DNA from: Vandiemenella viatica
Lineage: Eukaryota > Arthropoda > Insecta > Orthoptera > Morabidae
Reading direction: 5' to 3'
DNA: 64,000 nt
Assembly (NCBI GenBank): GCA_031002005.1
Contig: CM061914.1
Span: 190,544,685 to 190,608,684 of the forward strand
Positions 11,305-23,159 of the stretch are shown here, piece by piece (positions within the stretch are counted from its first letter, which is position 1; each line of letters starts with the position of its first letter). The translations under genes and the position numbers were made by a program. The notes beneath the pieces were generated by a model. It was not told the DNA's origin. It saw only the letters and a list, made by a program, of their open reading frames with translations, and searched no databases.

Positions 11305-11674
11305 TTTATTATTTGTATCACCTAGAAGCCGCTTCCATTTTCCTTAGTTTCATTAATGTATGATTACTAAATGATTTCCATTAATTGATACATCTGCCTA
11401 TGGATAGGTATCTGGATTTCGTAGTGATTGATTTCAATCGCCACATTTGGAGTCTGGATAGTTTAATATGCTCGAAATGAATGTTTTGTGCCCTAAATGT
11501 GGAATAGGAAAAAGTAATATATTATAATCACTTGAGCTTGATACACAAGAGCACACATTCTTGCCAAAGTATGAATTGCGCACGTTACACTTGTTCGATT
11601 GAATAGAATAAAGTTACTTATATTCTGATGATAATAAAATAATGTGAGAACGAAGGCTTTCACGGCGTATCGAT

Positions 11675-11910
11675 GAAATATAGTCTTTGCGGGTTTTCTG
11701 CCGTATATTGTTGAAGAGAGACAACAACGAGCTTTCGGCGGCTGGCTCTGCCGCCATCTTCAGGTTAGATGTGTGCTGCAGGGAGTACCAGCGCTGGTAC
11801 TCCCTGCAGCACACATCTAACCTGAAGATGGCGGCAGAGCCAGCCGCCAAAAGCTCGTTGTTGTCTCTCTTCAACAATATACGGCGGAAAACCCGCGAAG
11901 ACTATATTTC
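11675..11910. mobile_element. 236-bp near-perfect palindrome in PAT1 intron 5
   Basis: Two 118-bp arms meet at 11792/11793 (centre ACCAGCGCTGGT) with no loop. Only a few mismatches occur along the arms, for example TTTGCGGG against CTTCGCGGG near the ends. The arms carry the GAAGATGGCGGC and CTGCAGCACACATCTAAC blocks. The core resembles hairpin elements at 39.5, 55.4 and 61.5 kb. Confidence 0.9.
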
Positions 11911-12597
11911 AATAAAATAATGTTCTAAAGATTACAAGTTCTTTCAAGTGACAAATACCGATGTAATTGTGTCCACATAGTTCATTAGCTACTAATTCAT
12001 CACAACAATCGTGGGTGCACTGCACTGCACTGTAAATATTAATTTTCTTGTTAATTTGACAGTTCAGTTGGTTTGTACTACCATAACTGTCTGAATATGA
12101 CTGCTTTTTGCTCTGCAAAATGCTGAAGACTGAATCTAAAACTTACCCATGTGCCCTGCATATTGCACTGAACTTCTATTTACTTGTACGTGCACCAACA
12201 ACTTTCAGTGATGATAGGTTGAATCTGACATTATAAAAATTATCAACACGTCACTCGCTATCGATACATATACTGTTTAAATCTCCTTAATACTACTGCC
12301 TATCAAATACCAAAAGGAGGGTCTCCGGCATACTGTGATGTGACAAAAGTGATAATAGATATTTAGGGCAGGGGGATGCTTTTTATTCTGGCCTTTGGTC
12401 TGAAACCATTTAACCTTATCATATGTTTGTCCCTGTTTTCTTGTAATCTGTTGAGGATTCATATAAACCAGTAAACAAGGGTCGTTCAATAAGTAATGCA
12501 ACACATTTTTTTCTTGGCCAATTTTGGTTGAAAAAACCGGACATTTTTTGTGGAACACTTCCAAACATTCCCGCTTCATCTCGTATAGTTTCGTTGA

Positions 12598-12793
12598 CAT
12601 CACTTACCACAGACGAAGGCAGGAGGGCGAGACGAACAAAAATAAAACCACAGAAAACAAACACACTTTACAATATTTCAGTTTGTAACCTCAGTCATAT
12701 CTCGCCTCTGACAAAGGATAAATTTACAAATTGAAATGTTGCAAAGTGTTTTTCCCCCCTCTCGTCTGGCCCTCCTGCCTTCATCTGGGCAGA
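12598..12793. mobile_element. Short foldback element (GAAGGCAGGAGGG family), both ends present
   Basis: The left end CATCACTTACCACAGACGAA plus GGCAGGAGGG is mirrored by the right end CCCTCCTGCCTTCATCTG. The inner arms share ACACTTTACAATATTTCAG and its complement with two or three changes. About 195 bp long; its right edge abuts the next element. Confidence 0.75.
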
Positions 12794-13059
12794 GGGATTC
12801 TCCATATACTACGTGGCTCGGTTGGGGGGGGGGTGAGGGGTTTTCTAGTCAAGCCACGTAACTTTTCATTCATATTATATGTCACAGTTAATTTACGAGT
12901 CTGACAAGGGAAAACAGTACAAAAAGTCTTCTGGAATCAATAGGGAAAAAGCCACGTGGTGGGGAAGGGGGGTAGAGGCAAAAGCATACGTGGGGGGTAG
13001 GAAGGAGGGGGGGGGTTCACAATAGCCAAAATGAAGCTATGTAGTTTATGGATGCTTCC
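12794..13059. mobile_element. G-rich PIF/Harbinger-like MITE, copy 2 (PAT1 intron 5)
   Basis: Same order of blocks as copy 1: a CTACGTGGCTCGG left end, a G run, GTCTGACAAGGGAAAACAGT, GTCTTCTGGAATCAA, a second G run, and a GTTTATGGATGCTTCC right end followed by TAA. The left flank is not TAA, so the left edge is eroded or joined to the preceding foldback. It lies less than 100 bp from the last PAT1 acceptor. Confidence 0.65.
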
Positions 13060-13146
13060 TAAGTGATGTGTGATTTATCCTACCCTGTCTTATTTTGTTC
13101 ATCAAAGTTGTGATAGAAGAATGACTACATTGTGGCGGTGTTGCAG

Positions 13147-13410
13147 TTTGCCCTGTCAGCATTCGGCGCGCTGCTGGAGTGCGGAGAGCGGTTGTCGAAC
13201 ACCGCAGATCCGTCGCAGTTGGACCGGTGGGCGCTGTTCGTGAAGCAGGTGGGTGCCGCGGCGGGCCTGCCGACCAGCCCGTTGCCCGAGCCGCTGTCGC
13301 CGCTGGACGCCACTCTGGCGAGAGCCGCCCTCCTCCGGCACTGCCCCCCGTGCGGCGGCTGCCGCCGCCTCTCCGAACACTTCGGGTCGACCTCTTCCGT
13401 CTCTCGGTAG
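13147..13410 (+). CDS. Patr-1: PAT1/PATL1 homologue, terminal coding exon with stop
   Basis: This is the final exon: 87 codons plus a TAG stop at 13408-13410, after an acceptor GTTGCAG. It begins FALSAFGALLECGERL, matching the PATL1 block KFGLSLLLILLSRGEDL. It continues through a helical segment containing W-A-L-F-V-K-Q, comparable to the W-T-E-V-M region of human PATL1. The C-terminal 30 residues are Ala, Arg and Cys rich and diverge from the family. The exon is very GC-rich and opens the 3' end of the gene. Confidence 0.88.
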   Translation, partial: FALSAFGALLECGERLSNTADPSQLDRWALFVKQVGAAAGLPTSPLPEPLSPLDATLARAALLRHCPPCGGCRRLSEHFGSTSSVSR

Positions 13411-15283
13411 GAGGCTCGCGACATGGCCGTTCTGTCGGCTCGTACCGAGAGGTTACGCGACTGTCCGATTACGCTCGAAATAACTGGAATTGTGACTGAC
13501 GTTACAATTTTTTCCCCGCCGAGTTGTCAGTACTCGGTCCCGTTGTCAAAGTGTTGTGCGTCCCACTGACTGATTACAGACTGTAAATGGGGTCAGTTTA
13601 CCTGTTGATTTTCAAGATGATTGTAAAATGGTAATATTAATGTAATTTGTAACTGTGATTGCTGATCTCGGCAAACTGAAGATGTTTAAGTGGGAGTTGA
13701 ACTATTTGTGGGAAGTTTACTTTACCTAATTCTCTACTGTAACAGACTGTCACAAGAAAATACGATTCAAAATGTTAATTGCAGGTCAACTAATTCTAAG
13801 GAGCAATATTATGTTAAAATGGTCTCCGTTCCTGTATTTTTCTTGTCACCGCCACTAAAACTGTTGTTTGTGATTTATAGCTTTGAGTTGTAACACTTAC
13901 GTTGGGCTTTTGAAGCTTGTAACATATGTGATCGTATCTCTATTGCTCAGTTGTGTAAGTGTAGCTAGGCCCCATTAGCTTGAAATTTCATTGTTCCACT
14001 GTGGTAAAAAGCACATCTGAAAGATACTATTTTAATGATTGATTGAGCAATTTTCAGATTTTAGTGGATTCTGAAAGATAAACACAAACTGATGCTGTTA
14101 AAATTGTAGATCTGGTGTCTGTATTGCCTGAAGGCATTCCCTGTATTTTGTACCACCATTGTTTCATTTCGCATACAGTTGAGTGACACGTTCATTGTTC
14201 TCCGGTGGTATTTTCACATTACTGCTGGAAATTTTGCTAAACGCACAAATGGGGAACATAAAACTTCTATGGTTATAGTCTAGTTTTCATTTTACACCAA
14301 TTTCCACCTTCCCTCTAATTCATTTTATTCTCTTAATGCTAAAGCAGTGAAATATTTTATTCATTCAGCAGTGTTTGTGGACTGTTTACCTCTTTGAGAT
14401 TCCTTACACAGTCTGTCGTTTCCCCATTTTTGTATTTAGTATCCTTTTTTTCTCCATTTTCATTGTGATGATAATAGTCTTGTATTACGAAACTACTATT
14501 TTTAACAGCAGTGATACTTCTAGTACAAGTGAACGGAAAAAATGAAATGAAATGTTTTTTACTATTATTATATGATTTGATATACTAGCTCTCATTTTGT
14601 ATCTATATTATTTATGCATTTTCTACCACTTCCGACTTGAACTTATATTTAATAAGATTATGTAACAGCTCGGTAGATATTGACCTCTAGATGTAATAAT
14701 GATAGGAATTGTTTTACAAAGAAGTGTGAAGGCATTTTACCTTCATGTTATGTTTCCATTTTGTTTTTAGCTTTTGTCCGCATGTATCAGATTTGTAAAT
14801 TATGGTAGGAGCCATTATACCATTAGATATCTGTACAGCATGAATAGATTTTGCAATATGAGACTAAAAGACTTGTACTCATTTTTGTACTGTTGTGTAA
14901 CATATTCAAATGTGATGATTAGTTTTGTAGCATACGTGAGTTGTTAAAATAATTGGTAATTATTTCACACCATTTAAGTTGTACTTCAGATAGTAATTTA
15001 TTTTTTAAAAAAGTGTGATTTGTATTTTTTTTCTGCTAGTGTGCATGGAGTAAAGGCAATTTTTATGTTTCAGAGTAATGAAGTTTGTTGCAGTGTAAGA
15101 TTTTTTTTTTTAATTTTTCACTCATTATTTTGTCTGAATGCTGTGGTATTGGTTTTGGGTTTTTGTAATGCTATGGCTACTTGTACTGATTCTAGTAGAT
15201 ATGATGGAACAATCACAAACAGTTGAATTTTGTATTTATGGTATGCTGATGTGTAACACCAAATATGTCTCGAAGATTCCACT

Positions 15284-15289
15284 AATAAA
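15284..15289 (+). terminator. Candidate proximal poly(A) signal (AATAAA)
   Basis: Canonical hexamer about 1.9 kb after the stop codon, followed within 25 bases by T/G-containing sequence. Candidate for the shorter 3'UTR isoform. Confidence 0.35.
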
Positions 15290-18200
15290 TATTATGTAAC
15301 CCTGTTCAGTAGCCCGATTTCCATTAATTGCGTGTTGCCAATGTTCAGTGATATTGAAATAATATCTGTCACCTCTAGTATTGCTAAAACTGTGTTTTGA
15401 GGTTAACATTGTAATGAATACATTTTGTAAAGTATTTGTTGATGTACTGTGAATTAAGTTTGAAACAAAGGACCCACATATTTTCAGTTTTAATTGATTT
15501 TCATGACTTTAAATTCAGTTATTTTATTTGTTTACAAGTTTGTGAGGTGGGCGATAAGAGTCTCAACTTGAGAAGAATCTGAAAATTTCATGAATTCTTT
15601 ACTGCAATTCAGAATGACTTGGTGTAAATTACTTCAGAGTGTTAATTTCAATAGTTTCATGTGTCTGGTACTTTTTCATATGTTTTTGTGCAAAACAACA
15701 TGTCTGATCATTCATACTTCTTTGGCAGAAATTTCATATTAAATACCCATGGCAATTACGCTTATATTACTTTTTAACTGTTGTCAGCATTTTTCAAAAT
15801 AATCTATGTGAATAAATCGTAGGTTGAGCATATATTTTGTAATTGTCTTGCCTGTTATTTGTGGAAATTTATGTTGAAGACATATTAAGAATATGGTCAT
15901 TTTAACCTAAATGAACTTGTAAAGCATAATGTGGTGGTGCTTCTCCACTTAGTCTCAACTTTTATGTGCATTACTTGTTGAATATATTTCCTAGCATATG
16001 GTGTTACGCTAGTATACGAGCAGGGTTTGCAGAGTTGTTGATTTGTTGCTGATGACAGTGGAAACAATTGCATGCAGTAGTTTTTGGCATACTGTATGAT
16101 GCATGGCCGTAGTTTTTACTCCCTTCTAGTTGCGATGAATGGATCTTTTCAGGGATAGCAGTGCTTAAACTTGTTCCTAAGGATGACCATTTCTTAATTT
16201 CATGTGACGTTGGGAACATGTAGTGCCATACTTCCAAGTACGAAATATAACTCTGATACTGGTTGCAATTCATTTATACTAGTATTTTTTTTTTTTTTTA
16301 CAAAATGTATAGTTCAAATAATTTGCCACAATATTTACAGGGAAATATCAATGTTTGGTTTCTTTCTGAAATTTTTTGGACACATTCTCCTTTTGCAACT
16401 AACCTTTTTCTATACACCTTCCTGTTTTGTAGCAAATGATCAATTTTTTGTGAGTTTAGATAAATCCTCATTTTCTGCAATGGTTTGAGTTACCATTTGC
16501 TAAATATTAAGAGTTGCTTTGGGAAATTTAATAAAGGTCTTAGAACATGGTGTGCAGCAATAAAGTTTGAGTTTTTATGCTACTTTGTATCATGAATGCA
16601 CAGTTACATATTTCTTTTTGTTGTAAATATTAAAAGTGTGTGTGTGCTATTTCAACTGCCAAAAAACACATTTTGGGATAAATTGTAAATGATGTTCCTT
16701 ATCAGAAGATGGAGGTTTTCTTGCCAGAATATTGAGATTTTAACACTTGCTTAGCACAATAGTTCCGCGAGAGATATTCTTGTCATAGAATTAAAATTTC
16801 ATAAATGATTTGCAGAACGTTTAGATTTGCTGTAGCAAAAACAAAAAACAAAAAATTGTCATTTTTTTTGATCAATTTATAAGGACAGTTTGAAATATCA
16901 ATAACATATTTATTTGGTGAAATGAATATATTGTTCAGCTTGACTATTAGTTGTCTGCAAAATTCTAAACTGTTCTCAGTGGAAGCACTTGTATATTATG
17001 CAGGTGTAGTGTAAATTGAGCATTTTACTGAGAGTTATTTGGTCAGATGTTGTTCAGTTTCCCAAGTACATTGGTTTTGCTGGTTGCTGGAGCAAAGTTT
17101 TAGCAGGGAGTCTATTGAAATTTACCCATCTCGCTGCCTGTAGAAAAAAGATGATTAAAAATCTTCTGTACCTTGTAGATTCGTTAGTTAGGAACTACAG
17201 GAAAGTTTTTGCACAGGTGTTTACTCATCCATTACAATTGCTGTGATTTTTTGCCCATCTGACAGTGATACTTATTTTGTCAAACAGTATTTTTTTTTAA
17301 AATTGTTACATTAAAGCTAGAGAGTGAACTTTTGTCTTACATGCTCTGGTTTACATTAGTATCCCTGACTCCTTGATATGTCGGCCACTTTTCATGCTTA
17401 GAAATTGAAGATTGGTAGAACAACATATCAAACAATAAAGAGTTAATGTGGAGAAGAACGTGTGAAGTGTGGGAGCAAGTGAAATATTCTATAAGAACAG
17501 AATCATGTTAAGAGGTGTAATTTTGATTTGTATGAGATTTCAGGAGAAGTTTTAATATATTTTTGTATTTTTCAAGGTGGTAAAGTGCTCTTTTTATTTT
17601 AATAGTGTAAGTAAGAATATAATTCATTTTTTTAAAGAAAAATTCTGAAAGATGGAATTTTCCATTTTTGTTGGATTGGTATACTAATCATGACTATAAT
17701 TTTTAAATCTAAAGTATTCATGTCTATGTGCAAAAATCTTCTGGTGACAATTCAGTGATTTAACAGTGCTTCTGTTAAGGTTGGTCTCACATAAAAAATA
17801 TTGTTAGAAGTATGGCAATGATTTTTTATGAAGTTTTTTTGTTTAATGTCTTTTCACATTTAGGCAATGTGGAATGAGATTTTGATAGCGTGCCACATGT
17901 GTATTGCCATTTCAGACTAGATAATTAATTTTTGACAGATTACTTAGTCTACTTACAGGTGAAATACTAATCTGATTGAAAGACATTAAATGGACCAATT
18001 CCTGTCGCAGATATATTGTGAACATAAAACAAATATATATATACACACACACACACATATCACTAGTCACTTTATTTGCCCTTCACTGAAGCTCTATAAA
18101 TCACTGAAATGAGATGCGCCTGAAGTTCCAAAATAGCTTGGAGCTGATTGCGATAGAACTTGTTGTAATTTGAGAATGTGCTGTACCTTAATATAAATTC

Positions 18201-18943
18201 TGCCAAGTTGTGCAGGAACCTAGACCACTGTGTAAATTCTGTATTTTAATTATACGAGTACCAAAGTAGATTTGGTAAGAGAAGCTTCTGTTTAAGAATT
18301 TATTCCATTTTTATATATAGAATGTGGCATGAAAAGATGTTCAGAAACTGTTATTTTTACACAAGACAGCTCCCCAAGAATGTTGAAATATTTGTTGCTA
18401 AGAGATTTTATTGTGCACACAGTTTTATGTATTTGTAGCAGTAAGGTACGATGATTGTGAAGGCCTATTGCTTGTAGATACGAAATATGTGCACCCTTAT
18501 TTTCATTACTTTGTCTAGAATCAAACTGGAAATTGTTTAAAATTACCAGATTTCAGATAACTATTTGAACCAAAATAGTTGAGAATAAAAAAAATGTTTA
18601 ATGAAGCATGTGTTTTAATATCATTACCATCCCGTTGAGTTTGTTGTATGGTGTATTTTACTACGAAGTGTTTATTTTGTTGCCCATTTGGTTTATGAAA
18701 GTTAAGATCAGGGACACAAGACTTTTCAGTGAGTTTTTGGTATTTTTTTTTTTTTAATATGTCGTTTAGTCAATATGATAATTGTTTAATGGAAAAGATA
18801 CTATAAAATTTGGCTGAAATGTGATGCTAAAAAGTTTTTCGTTTAGTTGCAGGTTTGTGGGTAATATACCATTGTCTTTAATCACATCCATTTTTTTTTT
18901 TATTTCTGTCTATACAAGAACGGAGTGTGGTACAACTGTACAA

Positions 18944-18949
18944 AATAAA
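18944..18949 (+). terminator. Candidate distal poly(A) signal (AATAAA)
   Basis: Canonical hexamer followed by a T/G-rich tract (18951-18975) that would serve as a downstream element. It is the last hexamer of the repeat-poor stretch, so it was taken as the likely far end of the 3'UTR. Confidence 0.35.
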
Positions 18950-18970
18950 ATTTCTGAAGATGTTTTGTTC

Positions 18971-21164
18971 AGGCACGCACCATAGTTGTAGAGACATATT
19001 TTTTAATTTAACATGACTAAATCTGGGAAAGGCTAAAATAACTAACTGTGTTAATGAAGTAAATTAGTAGAGACTTACGAACTGCTGACAGTTTTGGTTC
19101 CAAGCGCCCTCAAGATATCTCCAACTAAACGTAACGTATCCTGACTTAAGGGTTAGCACTGAAAGCATGCCGATATTTTAGCCAATCACAGCAATTTGTG
19201 GAAAGAGAACTGGTCAGTAACATTACATTAACCATCATGTTTAGAATACCTACAGAAACTAAATCTGGAATCTCACATTAATAGTGAAATAATTATAAAC
19301 AGAAATTCCTATAATGAGGCTTTAAGTATGAAGGAAAGTAGATTGATATAGGGAATATGAGGAAGTGTGAAAGGGCAGTGAACTGGACAGTAGTTGGAGA
19401 AGGCTAAATCTTAATGGTGAGCACAATTTGTGACTGATAACATAAGAGATTGTTTGGCATTCATTGAAAGAGGCCTGGTGGGTGAAAAAGTGCTGGGAGT
19501 AAACAATAAGTTTATTACTAATAAAGGCTTGGTTGCATATTAATAGAAGTATTAAGTTTAGTGTATGAAAGAGATCACTATAAACTAACAGCTGATTCCA
19601 AAGATAATTTAATAATTTTGTTTACATCGGTAGTTTTGAAGTCTCCACTATGGAAGCAAATTTTATATAGGTACTAGATGTGTGTGGATGAATTAAAAAT
19701 ATTAACAGAGGTAATACCGGTACCCATTTAGAATTGTGAATGCAATATGCTTTCATCAAATGTTATTGTTGAGGAAACAATTTATCATTTGAGAATGCTC
19801 AAAAGAAAAATTAGTACGAGTGTTTAGGCGAATCTTTGAAAAAATAAACAAACGTAGAAAAAATGCGGTTGATCCCAAGGCCTTTAAGATAGAAATATGA
19901 CGTTTCAACCCGCTCGACCAGTTACCAATATTAATTAAGTAGGTTTTCTTCTTGCATACAGTCAGTATTATGCAATTTTGAATCCTCGATATCTCATAAA
20001 CCAAGTCCTACCAGCAAAATGCGATCTTAAGATGAGGTGTCACTATTAGCATGTGCACACACTAAGCGACTCCATCGGAAATTTCAGAAAAAATATGGCA
20101 CTAAAAGAACTAATCAGAGGCCTCGTCACTTGCAGTGAAACGAACATTTTTAAGTCTGATCCTAAGCTTTCCAAGCGGAAAAACATTATCAAAATTTGTT
20201 TAAAATTTTCGTGATGCCAGAACAATACCTCCATGGGTTCAACTGTAGCAGGTGGCGCCAAGTTGAGGCAAGCGGCGAGCCGGTGAACTAGTGGTGAGGT
20301 TGTCAGCTATAGCAGCGACAACAATATAATTGGAGTTTACGAGCGAGAGAGGGGCAGCTGCACCATAACGTGTTTATTGCTTCCACACAAGATTTATGGC
20401 GATTGGAAATTGAATTGAGGTTTCCCGTGAGGAGCTGCGGGATATACGAGCAGAATCGCATCTCCAAACAGATTACGTGTAGGTTGGTTACTCTGCGATT
20501 TGTATACAGATACGTTTGTTATAACATGTAAATCGGTTAAACTGTATTGAAGAAACGCTAAAATCAGAGATATGCAAAAGGTATGGACAAAGAGTCAGCC
20601 AAACCGCATTTCGTACCGAAAGAGAGCATGTATTTATTATTACTGTTGCGATTATCATAAGTTATGGATTTTGAATGGCAATTTTGAATAATTTAATGGT
20701 AGGCTTAAATAATGAGTCGACATCGTATATAGTCATTCGCTATTTAATTTAAAAATAAGCGGGAAATGCACTTATTTGATGTGTAAGGGTTTAAAGCAAA
20801 CAAAAAGGTGATTTTTAATACACTAAGGCTTGTTATACTAAAAAGCTAATTACCACTCTTCCTGAACTCTTTTTGGAGGTCGCGGCAGCGCTGTAACTAC
20901 TTTCCACTGCGCGGACTTATACTGAGGGAGTCAATCGCAAGACTATCATTTTCAAGCAGTAATTAGATTGTATTACACCCTGGACCAAAATTACACGCGG
21001 ATTTATTTAGTTTGTAACCAACCTCGGATCATTCTAGCGATCAATGATGTAGTTTTTGTAAGTTAATTTCGCCATTTTGCTATTATAATGCCATATTTCG
21101 GGTTTTAAAGACACATTAGGTATTTTCGGCGGTTGGCGTGACATAGCAGTTTGGAACGCCTCTT
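18971..21164. other. Intergenic stretch, nothing recognised
   Basis: AT-rich, with only short frames (such as - strand 19756-20004 and 20046-20261) that resemble no protein I know. No terminal repeats or tails seen. Confidence 0.4.
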
Positions 21165-21292
21165 CTGATGTGTTGTTCTACTATACTATCTGAATGTCCT
21201 TCAGCCACGAATTCCTTCTTCCAACAGGTCTTGTTCCCATTTATCTTCCGGTCAACGATGGGTCGCAATAGCTGGTACCTCTTGCTTCTCAT
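21165..21292 (-). mobile_element. RTE-like LINE ('RTE-B'), C-terminal ORF piece left of the nested insertions
   Basis: The - strand reads M-R-S-K-R-YQLLRPIVDRKING and onward, typical of the post-RT C-terminal region of RTE-type ORFs (a YxLLxLIxxGKIEG-like motif). The frame continues directly from YVGHI encoded at 26235-26249 on the far side of LINE-A. The join is codon-exact. Both pieces are decayed. Confidence 0.75.
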
Positions 21293-21672
21293 AATAATAA
21301 TTGATAAAATTGCGATAGAGCTCCCGCTCCGGTGGCAATCTCCCTACAATCCTCCCATTCCCCTTCCAACCTACTTTTGCCCTCTACTTATTTTTACTTT
21401 AAATTCTTTCCGGTAAGTTATTCATCAATTTTCTAGTCAATTTATTCCAGTCCCTCACTCCCTTTCCTACGAAAGGAAATTTTCCCACTCCCTTATGCCT
21501 GAAATCAAGTGCCAACTTGTGGTCATGGTCAACCTTACCCTTCCAAGCACCTCTCTTAATTTTCCCACTAATATCTTTCCATGCTTCATCACCAGTATAG
21601 GCTTTGTACACTCCCACGACTCTCTTCACCCTCCTATCCTCCAATGAATCCCACTCCAGCTCCTTTATCATA
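21293..21672 (-). mobile_element. LINE-A (non-LTR retrotransposon), 3' portion, interrupted by Harbinger
   Basis: The - strand encodes a C-terminal RT-ORF segment with IKELEWDSLEDRR, a DHDHKLALDF stretch and a VRDWNKL motif, ending near LPERI. The LINE-A 3'UTR follows (G-run, GCCACCGGAGC) with an AT-rich tail next to 21293. Jockey/CR1-type ORFs commonly end this way. It is 5'-truncated and split at 21673 by the Harbinger element, resuming at 25333. Confidence 0.8.
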
Positions 21673-21675
21673 TTA
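21673..21675. repeat. TTA target-site duplication, left of Harbinger element
   Basis: TTA here and TTA at 25330-25332 flank the inverted termini. PIF/Harbinger transposases target TWA and duplicate 3 bp. Confidence 0.8.
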
Positions 21676-21887
21676 AGGCCCGGATACACTAGGGGACAAA
21701 TCAGACGCGCAACACTGAGTCTGGGTGGCGCTGCAACGTTCCCCGCTGTCCCACAATGTTGTGTGCAACAATTTGCGCGACATCTACGTGCCGCGCGGCA
21801 TGTTGTATGTTGCCGCTTCCAGAGCGAAAACATCGCGCGTCATCCCGCGTCATTTGTACCAGAGTGCAGGCGTGTGCGCAGTGTGCC

Positions 21888-22226
21888 ATGTGGGCAAACG
21901 AAGTGGTGCTTCAACTAATAGAGCTGTGTCAGTTTTATGGGTTGTTGTGGGACACTTCAAACCATGATTATAGAAATAAAATAAAGAAAAATGACGCATG
22001 GGACGATATTGCCAATGTTTTAAAATTGCCAAGAAAAGAAATAGAGGCAAAAGTACATACTCTTCGCTCACAATTTATTCGTGAAAAGAAAAAGTTGGCA
22101 TCTGCGAAAACTACTGGTAGCGGACAAGATGATGTGAATTCCAGTGCATGGTTTGCATATGAGGCGATGAAATTTCTGCTAAAGGGAGCTACAAATCCTG
22201 GTGGCATGGACACATTGGAGACACAA
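21888..22226 (+). pseudogene. Harbinger MADF/Myb-SANT-like accessory protein, exon 1
   Basis: Starts at ATG 21888 and runs 113 codons to a GTAAGT donor at 22227. The product begins MWANEVVLQLIELC and contains a MADF-type helix pattern: LWDTSNHDYRNK, then AWDDIANVL, then a basic LRSQFIREKKK helix, then a W-F-A-Y-E-A segment. In this superfamily the accessory protein binds the element ends and escorts the nuclease into the nucleus. The exon itself is intact; the gene is called a pseudogene because of the frameshift in exon 2. Confidence 0.8.
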
Positions 22227-22327
22227 GTAAGTCACGATTACTTATTTATTCATCTGTTTTTACTGGTACAGTGCTTAAATAGTTGTTATTGCTATGGTGG
22301 ATTATTTTTTCTGTATCATAACTATGC

Positions 22328-23145
22328 TTAAAAATTATTCTGCCAGGAAACACTTCCTTGTTCACTTATAAAATATTCAGCAAAATTGTTTCTTATTTCC
22401 ATAGCAGATTCAGAATAACGTCTTCCTCTAGCATCTAAATTCAACATATTATGAGGTCCATTTTCCCTGTGCCATGATCCTTCCACAATTTCGTGATCCA
22501 TATTTTCAGAATCAAAGCTTCCATGTGGGGTGTAAAGTGATCTGGACTGACTATTTCGCCTTAAAAAATTATGTAGGTGTACACACGCCATTACAACTAC
22601 TTCAGCATTTGCAGGCTGGAGGGCTATTGGTGTACGGAATATGAGAAATACGACACATAAAATTCCAAACACATTTTCCACAACTCTTCTTGCTCTTGAT
22701 AGTCTGCAGTTGAAAATGCGCTTTGTAGTCCCCGCGTCGTGATTACCGAGATATGGCTTCATCATATGTTATGTCAATGCAAAAGCATTGTGTCCTACCA
22801 ATACGAAAGGCATGTTTGGTCCACTTTGTCGTATTGGCTCTGGATTTGGCCAGTTAAGTTGTTTAGCAGACAGAGCTTTATAAAAAGAAGTCTCTTGGAT
22901 CACTCTACTGTCAGAAGATTTACCTTTTGCACCACAATTTGCATAAATAAAATTTAATTGGCATCCACAATAGCCAATAGGACAATACTGAATTGTTCTT
23001 TGTAGTTATAATAGTCGCTGCCGGAATTGGACGGAGCCTGTATCAAAACGTGTTTGCCATCTATAGATGCAAGGCATTGTGGGAAATTCCAAAATATTTC
23101 ATAATCACAAGCCTTATCCTTCCATTCATTTGCAGTAGCTGGAAC
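22328..23145 (-). pseudogene. Harbinger DDE nuclease (HARBI1-like transposase), exon 2, broken
   Basis: On the - strand it follows an acceptor at 23146-23147 (TTTCAG) and begins V-P-A-T-A-N-E-W. It contains FPQCLASIDGKH (first catalytic Asp), an FSIVLLAIVDAN block, and RVVENVFGIL (catalytic Glu), ending about 145 codons later. Lesions: a short deletion frameshift right after VDAN (near 22955); an in-frame TAA (22769-22771); and His in place of the second catalytic Asp in the G-D-N-A-F motif (codon at 22790-22792). It cannot be catalytically active as written. It lies wholly inside the intron of the opposite-strand MADF gene. Confidence 0.88.
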
Positions 23146-23159
23146 CTGAAATAGCATAC

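Larger units (their letters stand above)
13411..18970 (+). other. Putative long 3'UTR of the PAT1 homologue
   Basis: More than 5.5 kb of AT-rich DNA directly follows the stop codon. It lacks recognisable transposons and long reading frames, unlike almost every other stretch of similar size in the window. It contains spaced AATAAA hexamers (15284, 15811, 16530, 16559, 17434, 18944) and two PUF-type TGTANATA sites (16622-16629 and 18473-18480). This suggests one long 3'UTR or nested 3'UTR isoforms. Transcription is inferred; no splice or cDNA evidence is visible. Confidence 0.45.

Noticed and set aside
13125..13499. Overlapping frames on both strands at the last PAT1 exon
   Set aside because: High GC content suppresses stops in all frames. 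Only the frame from 13147 shows PAT1 homology.
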